A stretch of 64,000 nt of DNA from positions 505,144,601-505,208,600 of the forward strand of contig NC_053035.3 in NCBI RefSeq assembly GCF_002575655.3. Direction: 5' to 3'. Position numbers and translations under genes: made by a program. Below are positions 21,984 to 33,575 of this stretch, piece by piece. This DNA comes from Aegilops tauschii subsp. strangulata. Taxonomy: Eukaryota > Streptophyta > Magnoliopsida > Poales > Poaceae. The notes beneath the pieces were generated by a model that ran no database searches, was not told the origin of the DNA, and saw nothing but the letters and a program-made list of their open reading frames with translations. Each line of letters opens with the position of its first letter. Positions within the stretch are counted from its first letter, which is position 1.

Positions 21984-24037
21984 CTAGATCACAGTAATGA
22001 TTCTAACACCCATGGAGCCTTGGTGCTGATCATGTTTTGCTCGTGGAAGAGGCTTAGTCAACGGGTCTGCAACATTCAAATCCGTATGTATCTTGCAAAT
22101 CTCAATGTCTCCCACCTGGACTGGGTCCCGGGTGGAATTGAAGCGTCTCTTGATGTGCTTGGTTCTCTTGTGCAATCTGGATTCCTTTGCCAAGGCAATT
22201 GCACCAGTATTGTCACAAAAGATTTTCATTGGACCCGATGCACTAGGTATGACACCTAGATCAGATATGAACTCCTTCATCCAGGCTCCTTCATTTGCTG
22301 CTTCCGAAGCAGCTATGTACTCCGCTTCACATGTAGATCCTGCCACGACGCTTTGTTTAGAACGGCACCAACTGACAGCTCCACCGTTCAATATAAACAC
22401 GTATCCGGTTTTCGATTCAGAATCGTCCGGATCAGTGTCAAAGCTTGCATCGACGTAACCATTTATGACTAGCTCTTTGTCACCTCCATAAATGAGAAAC
22501 ATATCCTTAGTCCTTTTCAGGTATTTCAGGATGTTCTTGACCGCTATCCAGTGATCCACTCCTGGATTACTTTGGTACCTCCCTGCTAAACTAATAGCAA
22601 GGCACACATCAAGTCTGGTACACATCATTGCATACATGATAGAGCCTATGGCTGAAGCATAGGGAACATCTTTCATTTTCTCTATATCTTCTGCAGTGGT
22701 CGGGCATTGAGTCTGACTCAATTTCATACCTTGTATTACAGGCAAGAACCCTTTCTTTGCTTGATCCATTTTGAACTTTTTCAAAACTTTATCAAGGTAT
22801 GTACTTTGTGAAAGTCCAATTAAGCGTCTTGATCTATCTCTATAGATCTTGATGCCCAATATATAAGTAGCTTCACCGAGGTCTTTCATCGAAAAACTTT
22901 TATTCAAGTATCCTTATATGCTATCCAGAAATTCTATATCATTTCCAATCAACAATATGTCGTCCACATATAATATTAGAAATTCTATAGAGCTCCCACT
23001 CACTTTCTTGTAAATACAGGTTTGTCCAAAAGTCTGTATAAACCATATGCTTTGATCACACTATCAAAGCATTTATTCCAACTTTGAGAGGCTTGCACCA
23101 GTCCATAAATGGATCGCTGGAGCTTGAACACTTTGTTAGCACCCTTTGGATCGACAAAACCTTTTGGTTGCATCATATACAACTCTTCTTCCAGAAATCC
23201 ATTCAGGAATGCAGTTTTGACATCCATTTGCCAAATTTCATAATCATAAAATGCGGCAATTGCTAACATGATTCGGACAGACTTAAGCATCGCTACGGGT
23301 GAGAAAGTCTCATCGTAGTCAACCCCTTGAACTTGTCGAAAACCTTTTGCAACAAGTCGAGCTTTGTAGACAGTAACATTACCATCAGCGTCGGTCTTCT
23401 TCTTGAAGATCCATTTATTCTCGATGGCTTGCCGATCATCGGGCAAGTCAACCAAAGTCCATACTTTGTTCTCATACATGGATCCCATCTCAGATTTCAT
23501 GGCCTCAAGCCATTTTGCGGAATCTGGGCTCGTCATCGCTTCCTCATAGTTCGTAGGTTCGCCATGGTCAAGTAACATGACCTCCAGAATAGGATTACCA
23601 TACCACTCTGGTGCGGATCTTACTCTGGTTGACCTACGAGGTTCGGTAGTAACTTGATCTCTAGTTTCATGATCAATATCATTAGCTTCCTCACTAATTG
23701 GTGTAGTCGTCACAGGAACCGGTTTCTGTGATGAACTATTTTCCAATAATGGAGCAGGTACAGTTACCTCATCAAGTTCTACTTTCCTCCCACTCACTTC
23801 TTTCGAGAGAAACTCCTTCTCTAGAAAGGATCCATTCTTGGCAATGAATGTCTTGCCTTCGGATCTGTGATAGAAGGTGTACCCAATATTTTACTTTGGG
23901 TATCCTATGAAGATACATTTCTCCGATTTGGGTTCGAGCTTATCGGGTTGAAGCTTTTTCACAGAAGCATCGCAGCCCCAAACTTTAAGAAACGATAACT
24001 TTGGTTTCTTGCCAAACCACAGTTCATAAGGCGTCGT
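21984..24037 (-). pseudogene. E pol: integrase tail, reverse transcriptase and RNase H
   Basis: Read from 24037 down. Integrase tail: TPYELWFGKKPKLSFLKVWGC, with a TAA at 23893-23891. RT: IENKWIFKKKTDADG, YKARLVAKGFRQVQGVDYDETFSPV, WQMDVKTAFLNGFLEEELYM. The frame of 23797-23000 breaks near 23000, and the catalytic ILYVDDILLIGND box lies in another frame at about 22945-22975. A TAA at 22910-22908 precedes NKSFSMKDLGEATYILGI. RNase H covers about 22450-22020 with GYVDASFDTDPDDSESKTGY, STCEAEYIAASEA, LHKRTKHIKRRFN and DPLTKPLP. All catalytic motifs are readable but the frame is broken at least three times. Confidence 0.9.
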
Positions 24038-24508
24038 TGTCGGTGTCAAAACTGGCGGATCTCGGGTAGGGGGTCCCGATCTGTGTGTCTAAGGCTAATG
24101 GTAACAGGAGGCAGGGGACACGATGTTTTACCCAGGTTCGGGCCCTCTCGATGGAGGTAAAACCCTACTTCCTGCTTGATTGATCTTGATGATATGAGTA
24201 TTACAAGAGTTGATCTACCATGAGATCGTAGAGGCTAAACCCTAGAAGCTAGCCTATGATGATTATGATTGTTCCTCTACGGACTAAACCCTCTGGTTTA
24301 TATAGACACCGGAGGAGGCTAGGGTTACACAAAGTCGGTTACAAAGAAGGAGATCTAACATCCGAATCGCCAAGCTTGTCTTCCACGCAAAGGAGAGTCC
24401 CAGCCGGACACGGGACGAAGTCTTGAGTGTTGTATCTTCACGGTCCAACAGTCCGGCCAAAGTATATAGTCCGACTGTCCGGATACCCCCTAATCCAGGA
24501 CTCCCTCA
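24038..24508 (-). repeat. 3' LTR of A
   Basis: 471 bp. TTTATATAGACACCGG near 24297 contains a TATA segment that reads as TATATAAA on the minus strand. The short interior tract GTAGCCCCTGAA right after it is the complement of a purine tract. Confidence 0.93.
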
Positions 24509-24936
24509 GTAGCCCCTGAACCAGGCTTCAGTTACGATGAGTCCGGCGCGCACTTTGTCTTCGGCATTGCAAGGCGGGTTCCATCTCTGAATACTCCAAA
24601 GAAGATTAAGGATTGTGTCCGGCTCTGTGAGATAATTTCCGCACACCACCGTAGAGAGCATAACACTTTACAAATCTGACCTGCCGACAATGTTTTTCAT
24701 GGTGTGCCCTTACGCCGTGGCCTGGCTCAATACGAACCGGTTTTTCTCGGCCTGCCTCGACACGCGTTGCGAGGCGGTTTTATTGGCACGCCTTGTCAAA
24801 GCAGAGATCGTGTTCCCCTTATTGCGGGATCCTCCATTAATACGGGCGCGTGCAACCCCACGACGCCTGTTGGTATGACTCCGTGTTTTTAGGCAAGTCC
24901 CAAGCGGTTATGCTGAGGACGCTTGATATTCACCCC

Positions 24937-24946
24937 TTTTATAGAG
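24937..24946 (+). promoter_or_regulatory. TATA-like box upstream of the antisense gene of A
   Basis: TTTTATAGAG lies about 109 bases before the ATG at 25046, followed by a pyrimidine-rich leader. This position would fit a core promoter for plus-strand transcription independent of the LTR. Inferred from position only. Confidence 0.4.
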
Positions 24947-25045
24947 GGGCCGAGGCCTATCCCTCTTTCCTACCACGCTTGCGCCTTTCTGCATCTCGAG
25001 TTCCAACACCCGAAGCCCAAGCTTAGGCACTTCGGATCTTCAATC

Positions 25046-26806
25046 ATGTCCGGATCCAACCTTCAAGGCCAGTGGGTGGCCTCCTCTGTCACTGAGGAGG
25101 ACATTGCGAAGCTTAGGGAGGTCAGATATCTGACCGCCGACATCAAGCACAGGCTTCTTGCTCCAGGGCAGGTCATCCCTACTCCCGAGCCCAACGAGAG
25201 CGTCGTATTTGTTTCTCACTTCCTCCGCGGCTTAGGTTTCACCCTTGATCCCTTTGTGAGAGGGCTCATGTTCTATTACGGGCTAGATTTTCATGATCTA
25301 GCTCCGGACTCCATCCTTCACATCTCGTCGTTCATCGTCGTGTGCGAAGCCTTCCTCCACATCACCCCGCACTTCGGCTTATGGCTCAAGACCTTCAATG
25401 TGAAGCCGAAGATGAATGAGGGGCGACACGCGGAGTGCGGAGGTGCTGCAATAAGCAGGAACGCCGACGCCCCATGGCCAGAAGGCTTCTTCCCGGAGGT
25501 GTCCGATCTATGGCAGCGGAGGTGGTTTTACATCACGGCTCCCAGAGGCACAAAGTGGGTAGCTGCCCCCGACTTCCGTTCGGGCTCTCCGCCTCAACTG
25601 GCGTCATGGGCCAATGTGGGACTGGATTGGGGGCTTTCTAATGATGTACCAACATTGCAAAGCCGCATTCGGGAGCTTCTTAAGAGGGACATTAGTCTTG
25701 TCAGCGTAATTCAGGTAATGCTAGTCCGACGGATCTTGCCGTGCAAACGTCGGCCTCTCCGGATGTGGGAGTTCAACCCAGAAGGTCCGCAGACTATTCT
25801 GCACTTCTTCGGCATGACGCTTGAAGGGATGTGTAAGTTATTCTTCGGACCACAAGAAAAGTGTCTGGACACCACCGAGGATGCGGGCCTGAGCTACAAC
25901 CGCCCAGATACCCAAGTAAGTAACCCAGAAACCGAACACTTCGTTTATATTTATCATAACATTGTTCTGAAAACCATCCGTGGCCAGGAATGGCTCAGCA
26001 AGGCGGAGAGAATCAGGTGTCCGGCACCGCTTCCCGAAGGCTCGCCTAGTCCTGCCATAGCCAGGATGCTTAGTCGTGTGCTAAGTCAAGTGCCCTCGGG
26101 GAAAGACGAAGGGAAGAGCAGAGAAGCAGAGCTTCACACATTGCACATCCAAACCGGGGAAATTACTACCTCCACGAAGGAGGATAGTCGGGGAGGGGAA
26201 TCTACGGTCTCCTTCCTTCGCGGAAAGAAGAGGGCCGCCTCTGAAGACTTGGAGACGGAGGTGCCTAGACAAGGGAAGAAAACTTCACCAGGGGGCCCTG
26301 CCCAGGAGGGCGTCCTCACCGCGCCATGCCCGCAAACGGGCCAACCCTCAGCCGAGCTGGAAGTTAATCGTAAATACAAAGCTACTGCTTCCTCCTCCGA
26401 GAACAATAACCAGGATCCATTCTTTGCAGTCCGGCTAGCAGCTCTTCTCGACAGAGTTCGCCTTCAGGGGATCTTCTTCCAGAGATGATGGAGAGTGAAA
26501 CCCCACCTGCCTCTCCGCCTCATGGGGCGGGCGGCCCCGAGGTGCCGTCACGGAGGAGTCCAGATTTACCGAGGCCAGAAGCTAATACTTCGGCCGCCCT
26601 GAGCCCGGAGCGTTCGGCTCCCACGGGGGGCGATAAGAAGGGTCCAGCACAGTTCGGCGACTGGCCGGACACGCTGACGGGCCTTCTGGAGCAAGCTGCT
26701 CTCTCGGAGGATTACCGTTCATTAATGAGCACGGTGCTTGAGAAGATTTCATCCGCCACAAAGCGGGTTGAATGAAGCTTTTACGAGCCTGCTCAAAGGC
26801 TTTGAG
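25046..26806 (+). pseudogene. Antisense gene of A, N-terminal part with putative gypsy-type transposon domain
   Basis: ATG 25046 (MSGSNLQGQWVASSVTEEDI) is preferred to the upstream in-frame ATG 24923, because the upstream codons overlap the presumed promoter. Residues about 45-250 (SHFLRGLGFTLDPFVRGLMF, YYGLDFHDLAPDSILHISSF, CEAFLHITPHFGLW, ECGG, WQRRWFYITAPRG, VMLVRRILPCKRRPLRMWEF) match the pattern of PF04195, putative gypsy type transposon. A probable intron is 25914-25985 (GTAAGT...GGCCAG), leading into EWLSKAERIRCPAPLP. A low-complexity Ser/Pro/Glu part follows. Frameshifts near 26430 and 26770 break it, and the likely exon ends at 26806 before GTATGT. It runs against the gag gene of A. 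The domain's function is unknown. Confidence 0.75.
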
Positions 26807-26957
26807 GTATGTAATGAAATACGTAATTTTTTGGTTGTGACGCACGTGCTAGGTGTGCTCCGTATAGATAGTAGCCCTTGAGACTCTGGTTGCCAGCCCT
26901 AGGCGGCAAACGGAGGATCACATTGTTAAGTAATGATCGCACTGTATTCATGCGCAG

Positions 26958-28015
26958 GTGGCTAAGGGTCCGGCGGCCGACCGGACCGCGGAAGTCGCCG
27001 AACTGAGGCGACAGATTGAAGTTGTGGACGCCGACATCACGCTTGTGAACGAGCGGCTTAACGAGACACAGAGTATGTGCTCTGTTTTCCTTGTTTTTAT
27101 AGGAAATATTAAGAGGAGCATAATGTTAATGTGATATGCTTCGACTGCAGGCGGAGCTGCTGCCGTGGAGGCCCTGAGGGCGGAGCTTGCCCTAGCCAAG
27201 GAACAAGCCCGGGCTAGCAATGTGGCTGCCCTAAAGGCGGCCGAAGATTTGAGAGTCAAACGGGCTGCTCATCGCTGAAGCGAAGATAAAATAGCCGAGA
27301 TGGCTGTGGAGCTGAAAAACGCCGCCGGCCGGTACGAGCTCCTTGAAGAGGAGAATCACGCAAAGTCGGCTGATCTGAGGAAGGCCCTTGATGCGGCCAA
27401 GGAGACGCGTTCCGAAATTAGGGATGCGCGGGAGGAGCTTCGACAGCCGGAGAAATCGCGGCTGGAAGCCCCTTTTTGTTGCGGATGAAGTTCTTAGATC
27501 CAAAGTACGCTCCTCTGGATCGGCGCTGGAGCGCTGCGGATGTGTATGCGGATCTAGCAAAAAGTACGGCTGATGCAACCAAGTTTTTCGAGGATCAAAA
27601 ATATAGTGAAGTAGAAAGGCTGTTCTGGTCGCAATTCAGTGCTCCAACGCGCCCGTTGCCATTGAGTGAAAGGATGGCCGCTGTGGCCGAGCTCCATAGG
27701 TTGTCCGGTCTTGCAATGAGGTCTGTAATAGACCATCTATGGCCGAAAGGGGCGAAGCCAGATAGTTATTTTGGTTTAGTGCAACAATTCCTTGGCGCCG
27801 TTTCACGAATCGATGCCATGAAGTCGGCGTGCATAGAGGGTGCGCGGATGGCTCTTGCCCGTGTTAAAACATATTGGGCAGATATGGAGGCCACCATCAT
27901 TGCAACCCAGAGTCCGGCGGGAAGCCAGGATCCGGCCGAGCACTACTTGGAGCAGGTAACAGAAGGTGCTCGTTTAATAGAGGCTCAATGCTCGAAGAAT
28001 GTCATGTTCGAGTGA
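26958..28015 (+). pseudogene. Antisense gene of A, C-terminal coiled-coil part
   Basis: Exon 26958-27072 follows an acceptor CGCAG and ends before GTATGT. Exon 27151 onward follows GACTGCAG. The frame is continuous across this 78-bp intron (split Ser codon), which supports it. Both exons encode heptad-rich helices (VAELRRQIEVVDADITLVNE, VEALRAELALAKEQARAS, AVELKNAAGRYELLEEENHA). TGA at 27276-27278 and a frameshift near 27472 interrupt it. The last part encodes FLDPKYAPLDRRWSAADVY to a stop at 28013-28015, predicted helical and soluble. Alone it resembles only hypothetical proteins from Triticeae repeats. Confidence 0.65.
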
Positions 28016-29271
28016 CAAATCGTTTCATTGTAAAAACAATTGTATTTTAATTATGGAGGCTATGTTTATACTTTCGCCCGAAAGTGTTATTGTGCCTCCT
28101 GTGCGGCCGTTTGATGTATATATATATATAATTTGAAAGTTAGCAGTCGTTGGCTTCAGCCCCCACGCATACAATGCGGGGGTGTTCGCAAAAATATGCG
28201 TAATCACACTTGATCCAACATCTTGGTCCATTAAGGAGGTGATCGCACGTCGAACTAGGCAACCGGACTATATAGCTTTAACACTTTCACTTAGCCATAG
28301 GAGTTTGATGGTGGGGCTACTATGTAGCCCCTGGTACCTTTGCGTGCATCCGGATACGGGTGCGTGTGTACATGACCGGGAAACAGTCCTTCGTTAATGC
28401 ATAGGAATCCTAAAGATTTCGATGAGTCCTCGAGTGGTTGACCAGTCGCTCGCTATATCATGACAGTCAGTTTTCGGCTTTCTCTATTGAGGTGCTCGTC
28501 CGGAATAACCAGGGCACAATCGCAGTAGTTCTCCTTTGGCCGCCTTAGCCGATAGAAACGGAACGTAAGGCAGCAAACCCAGGAGCCGGGCAAACCCAAC
28601 ATTTGACCAAAGACATGATTCGGAGCTGATGCATATAAGGCCAAACTCGCGACGCCGAACACTGCCGAAGGTATTCGGACTTTATAACATATACTGGGCT
28701 GAGTAACGGCCTTTATTATGAACCCTGTATTTCTAGGTACGTGCATTAGTCTGTCGTGGCGAAATGCCAATAACGCCAGTATCCCCTGTGGGTGTATTGA
28801 GTACCCATGGGATGTTAAGCAACAAGAGACAATAAAGAAGGTTTACACAGGGGCTTAATCTAAAGAGAAACCTTTGAGCGGGGCCCTGCTACACGTCTGC
28901 GCCTTTGTCTCCGTTGTGCCGTGTCCTGGGAGGGTATCGCACGAATGGTGTCTGTAAAAAGGAAAACTCATGTGAAAGAGTATGACGTAAGCGTGCGAAG
29001 AGTTGGTTATTATCAGTGCATAGTGGAAGTGTAAGACATTGGCATGTTAATAAGGTCAAGCCAAAAGGTGGGCTTTATTGAATGTCTGCAGCCCCTGGTG
29101 TCCTCTATGGGATTACATGTATAGCACCCAGCTCAGGTTTATCTGGGCTGTTACCGACGGTGGTGTGCTGGACTCGTCTAACCGTGTCCGTGGTCTTAAC
29201 GACCGATCATGCGTTCCGATATTAGATGCCGCTTAATGTCCGGCTGCTAGAGCCGCCGCATACTCTTCCTC
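28016..29271. other. Interior of A between the two convergent genes
   Basis: No gene. Contains a (TA)n stretch near 28116-28132, and a segment (about 28460-28720) related to modules repeated in B (TTTTCGGCTTTCTC, then GGAACGTA and AGGAGCCGGGCAA). The gag frame from the right and the antisense gene from the left end here without overlap. Confidence 0.65.
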
Positions 29272-32200
29272 TCATAAGGAACGCTCTGTATTTCCGTTAA
29301 CAGTGATGGCGCCACGTGGACCGGGCATCTTGAGTTTAAGGTAGGCGTAGTGCGGTACTGCGTTGAAGCGGGCAAAGGCCGTTCTGCCGAGCAATGCATG
29401 ATAACCACTTTGGAGGGGAGCGATGGTGAAGAGTAGTTCTTCGCTTCTGAAGTTGTCTGGAGAACCGAATGTCACCTCTAATACGAGGGAGCCCCTGCAG
29501 CGGGCCTCAACGCCTGGTATCACCCCTTCGAAGGTGGTGTTACTTTGGCTGATTCTGGATGGGTCTATCCCCATCCTGCGGGCAGTGTCCTCGTATATTA
29601 GATTGAGACTACTGCTGTCGTCCATGAGGACACGAGTGAGATGGTATCCGTCGATTATTGGGTCGAGCACCAAGGCAGCCGATCCTCCGTGCCGCATACT
29701 AGTCGGGTAGTCCCTGTGATCAATGGTGATCGGGCAGGCCAACCAGGGGTTAAGTTTGGGGGCGACGGGCTCTACATCGTATGCGTCTCTGAGCGCGCGT
29801 TTGCGCCTTCTCTTGGGTATGTGAGTCGCGTAGATCGTGTTTACTGTTTTTACCTCTGGTGGGAATCTTTTCTATCCCCCAGTGTTCGGCTGGCGAGGCT
29901 CATCCTCTTCTTCACTTGGTGTTTCCCTTCCCTTGTGTTCAGCATTTAACTTGCCGGCCTGCTTAAAGACCCAACATTCTCTGTGAGTGTGGTTAGCAGG
30001 TTTTTCGGGGGTGCCATGAATTTGGCACAGTCTGTCCAGGACTTTGTTCAGGCCGGACGGTCCCTCTTTGCTGCCTTTAAATGGCTTCTTTTGTTGACCG
30101 GGTCGAGAGCCCCTGAATCCGGCGTTGACCGCTGTGTTGTCCGGACTTTCTTCCTTGTTTCGACGCTTGTTTTTATTGCGCCGTGGCTTCCCGTTGCCAT
30201 CCCTGATTTCGGATGCGCCTGGGTCATTGGTGCCTCTATGGGCCAACCAGCTGTCTTCACCCGCGCAAAAGCGGGTCATAAGGCTTGTTAAGGCTACCAT
30301 TGTCCTCTGCTTTTCTTGCCGAGGTGTCTGGCGAGTCACTCATCCCGGATACTGTGCTTGAAGGCCGCTAGGGCTTCGGCATCCGGACAATCGACAATTT
30401 GATTCTTCTTAGTGAGGAATCTATTCCAAAGCTTGCGGGAAGACTCTCCGGGCTGTTGAATTATGTGATTTATATCGTCAGCGTCCAGAGGTCGGACATA
30501 GGTTCCTTGAAAGTTGGCCCTGAAAGCGTCCTCAAGTTCCTCCCAACTTCCGATTGAATTTTCGGGGAGGCTTTTCAACCAGTGCCGAGCTGGTCCCTTC
30601 AACTTGAGGGGAAGGTATTTGATGGCGTGGAGGTCGTCCCCACGAGCCATGTGGATATGAAGGATAAAATCCTCAATCCAGACCCCGGGGTCTGTCGTTC
30701 CGTCATATGCCTCTATGTTCACGGGTTTAAAACCCTATGGAAATTCGTGGTCCAGTACCTATTCGATGAAGCATAGAGGGTGAGCAGCCCCTCTGTATCT
30801 GGACATGTTGTGGCATGCTGTCGACTGTTGTTGTGTCCAGTGCTGATTCCGAACTGGTATTCGATCAGTCTGATCGTTTTGGTGACCATAATCCTGCGCT
30901 GGAGCGTGTCCTCTAGATCCATAGATGGACCTCGTCGCGCCGGCCTTTTTGTCCAGGAGCTCACGTAAATCGTGTGCGGCGTCAGTAGCTGCTCTGTTGC
31001 GGTCATGAAGTGGTTGGTCCGGCCTACTGGTCGTATTGTTCTTCGGCGGAATGGCCTCATCGTCGAATTCTGGCGGCAGCTTGCGCTTTGGGTAGCTCTT
31101 TGTGTGGCGATCGTCGCCGTATTTTTCTTCAGTGTTTAGCACTTTATTCCATCTATGGTTGAGCGTTTCCTGCGCAGCCTTGAGCCTTTGCTTCTGCTTC
31201 TTTAGACTTCTCGCAGTGGCCATAAGCCTTATGTGGAGGTTATCTCGTTCCAAACGTTTTTCCGGGATGATGAATGCGTCGTCGTCCGGACTGTGCTCCT
31301 CTCCCGAGGCAGGTTGATGAGTTCGGCCCTCGGGATCGCTGTGATCAGGCGTCTGCTCCGGGCTGTGTTCGGCGTGACCTGGCTCATCCTGCTCCATCGC
31401 TGGGTCCATATGGTCGTTGTTGCCTTTGGAGTTGACTGGGGTGTCGATCTTTCTAGCGCTGTTATCGCTGTTTTTACTGTGGCTGGACTTAGAGCGGCGT
31501 CTGCGCCGTCGTTTTGGCTTTTGTTTGGGGGTTTTATTCTCCGTTGTGTCTTTTTTGTCGCCATCGTCCTCCTTAGGCGTGTCCACCATGTATATATCAT
31601 ATGATGAGGTGGCAATCCAGCGCCCCGTGGGCGGTGGTTCCAAATCGTCCCCTGCGCCGACGTCCATACCGTCGGTGTCATCAGAGTCAAAGTAAAGCAT
31701 GTCTGTTACGTCATCGACAGTGGCTATGAAGTGGGTGGTGGGTGGGCAACGAATTTCTTCGTCGCCTTCTTCCCCCTCGAGCCGGGCATAGTTCGGCCAA
31801 GAGTCTCCTGACAAAGAGAGAGACCTTAATGAGTTCAGCATGTCGCCGAAGGGCGAGTGCCGGAAGATATCTGCAGCGGTGAACTCCATTACCGGAGCCC
31901 AACCAGATTCGGCGGGCTAGGGGGCGCGCGGTCTGGAACCTACAGCCGGACACAAGTCCGGGGGTCCGGTGACACAGACTTCCTTGGGGGTGGAGTCTGT
32001 GTCCGGCTCTACCGCTGATGAGTGTGCGGCCTCTGGGGCGGGGTCCATCCACCCATCCTCGGACGACGCAACCTGCCCCGGATTTAGGTCCGGAGCTCCT
32101 GCAGGTGCGATATCCCGAGTATTGTCTGACAGCAGGTCTAAGCCGTGCTCGTCGTGACTGTTCGGCGCTCCTGGCATAGGCCCGAATCCGTCGAAGATCA

Positions 32201-32387
32201 GGTCTCCGCGGATATCGGCCGTATAGTTCAAGTTTCCGAACCTGACCTGATGGCCAGGGGCGTAGCTGTCGATCTGCTCCAGATGGCCGAGTGAATTGGC
32301 CCGCAGTACGAAGCCGCCGAACACGAAGATCTGTCCGGGGAGAAAAGACTCACCCTGGACCGCGTTGTTGATGATTGAAGGAGCCAT
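29272..32387 (-). pseudogene. A gag-protease polyprotein
   Basis: Starts at ATG 32387 (MAPSIINNAV), about 30 bases after the primer region. A leader domain ends at an in-frame TAG (31919-31917). The same frame then encodes an acidic and Arg/Lys-rich linker, two more TAGs (30761-30759, 30737-30735), and the capsid domain IEAYDGTTDPGVWIEDFILH, LPLKLKGPARHWLKSLP, SWEELEDAFRANFQGTY (30715-30345), which is Tat-type Retrotrans_gag. After a TGA (30338-30336) and a frameshift comes a basic part with a Cys/His segment (CQIHGTPEKPANHTHRECWV). The last part holds a retropepsin-like domain with VLMDDSSSLNLIYEDT, where the active Asp-Thr/Gly-Gly is altered to Asp-Asp-Ser. No RT follows. Confidence 0.83.
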
Positions 32388-32416
32388 TGAGCTTTGCAGC
32401 GACGACACAGAGGAAC

Positions 32417-32434
32417 TCTCAATGATAACACCAA
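32417..32434 (-). promoter_or_regulatory. Primer-binding region of A
   Basis: On the minus strand TTGGTGTTATCATTGAGA follows the LTR end directly. B has the closely similar TTGGTGCTTCCATTGAGA (38374-38391). Position indicates the primer site; I do not assign the tRNA. Confidence 0.65.
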
Positions 32435-32650
32435 TGTCGGTGTCAAAACCGGCGAATCTCGGGTAGGGGGTCCCGATCTGTGTGTCTAAGGCTAATGGTA
32501 ACAGGAGGCAGGGGACATGATGTTTTACCCAGGTTCGGGCCCTCTGGATGGAGGTAAAACCCTACTTCCTGCTTGATTGATCTTGATGATATGAGTATTA
32601 CAAGAGTTGATCTACCACGAGATCGTAGAGGCTAAACCCTAGAAGCTAGC

Positions 32651-33130
32651 TGTCGGTGTCAAAACCGGCGGATCTCGGGTAGGGGGTCCCGAACTGTGTG
32701 TCATGGATCGATGGGTAACAGGAGACAGGGGACACGATGTTTACCCAGGTTCGGGCCCTCTCTATCGAGGTAATACCCTACTTCCTGCTTGATTGATCTT
32801 GATGAATATAGGGTTACAAGAGTTGATCTACCACGAGATCGTAGATGCCGAACCCTAGAAGCTAGCCTATGATTATGATCATTGTATCTCTCTATTGACT
32901 AGCCTGGCCTCGGTTTATATAATGCACCAGAGGCCCAGGATAACAAGAGTCCTAGCCGAATACGCCGGTGGGGAGGAGTCCCTGTCTTGATCACCAAGTC
33001 TTGTGGAATCTTCCTTGTATGCGGAAGTTGTCTGAACTGGCCCATGAGTATACGGCCATGGGGGTCCTCAGCCCAATCTAACAGATCGGGAGACGACGTG
33101 GTGAGTACCCCCTAGTCCAGGACACCGTCA
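32651..33130 (-). repeat. 3' LTR of B
   Basis: 480 bp, TGTCGGTGTCAAAACC to AGGACACCGTCA. Followed by GTAGCCCCCTGAA, the complement of the purine tract. Confidence 0.94.
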
Positions 33131-33394
33131 GTAGCCCCCTGAACCGGTCTTCAAGTTGGGGACGCTCCTCGATTCTTCCGAACTGTTCTTCATCTTCGGT
33201 CGTCGGTCTTGAAAACTGGTTCAACAAATCTGCTCATCTCCGATCTTGAGGATCGCCGAAGTAAATCCAAAGAGTTTACAAAAAAAAGTTGGGTATCCGA
33301 GGAGCCCCTTTAAGTTCTCGGCCTTTATCAATGCCTTATTATTATTTTTTACGCCACACCCCGGGTTTCAAGTTGTTCCCGGGCGGCAGTGTTC

Positions 33395-33575
33395 TCTTGC
33401 GTCCGAGCTCCAACGCCGAACTGCATTCGAGGTGTCTCTTGCAGCCAAGCACCAATGTCGGACTGCTTCCGAGCTCCAACGCTGGAATGTATCCAAGCTC
33501 CAACGCCGGACTGTGTCCAAGCTCCAACGCCGGACTATATCCGAGCTCCAACGCCGGATTATATCCGAGGTGTCA
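33395..33575 (+). repeat. 24-bp minisatellite in B
   Basis: About five to six imperfect copies of a 24-bp unit like GAGCTCCAACGCCGGACTAT, with two copies separated by a variant unit. Because 24 is a multiple of three, the plus strand reads as a repeated octapeptide of the SELQRRTI type. That frame is not supported as a gene. Confidence 0.85.

Noticed and set aside
24038..33130. Pairing the LTR at 24038 with the LTR at 32651 as one element
   Set aside because: The LTRs differ after about 200 bp, and the TSDs pair 24033 with 39132 and 32646 with 38872 instead.
33395..33575. CRISPR-like repeat array
   Set aside because: Units are adjacent and imperfect with no unique spacers, in a plant retroelement; it is a minisatellite.
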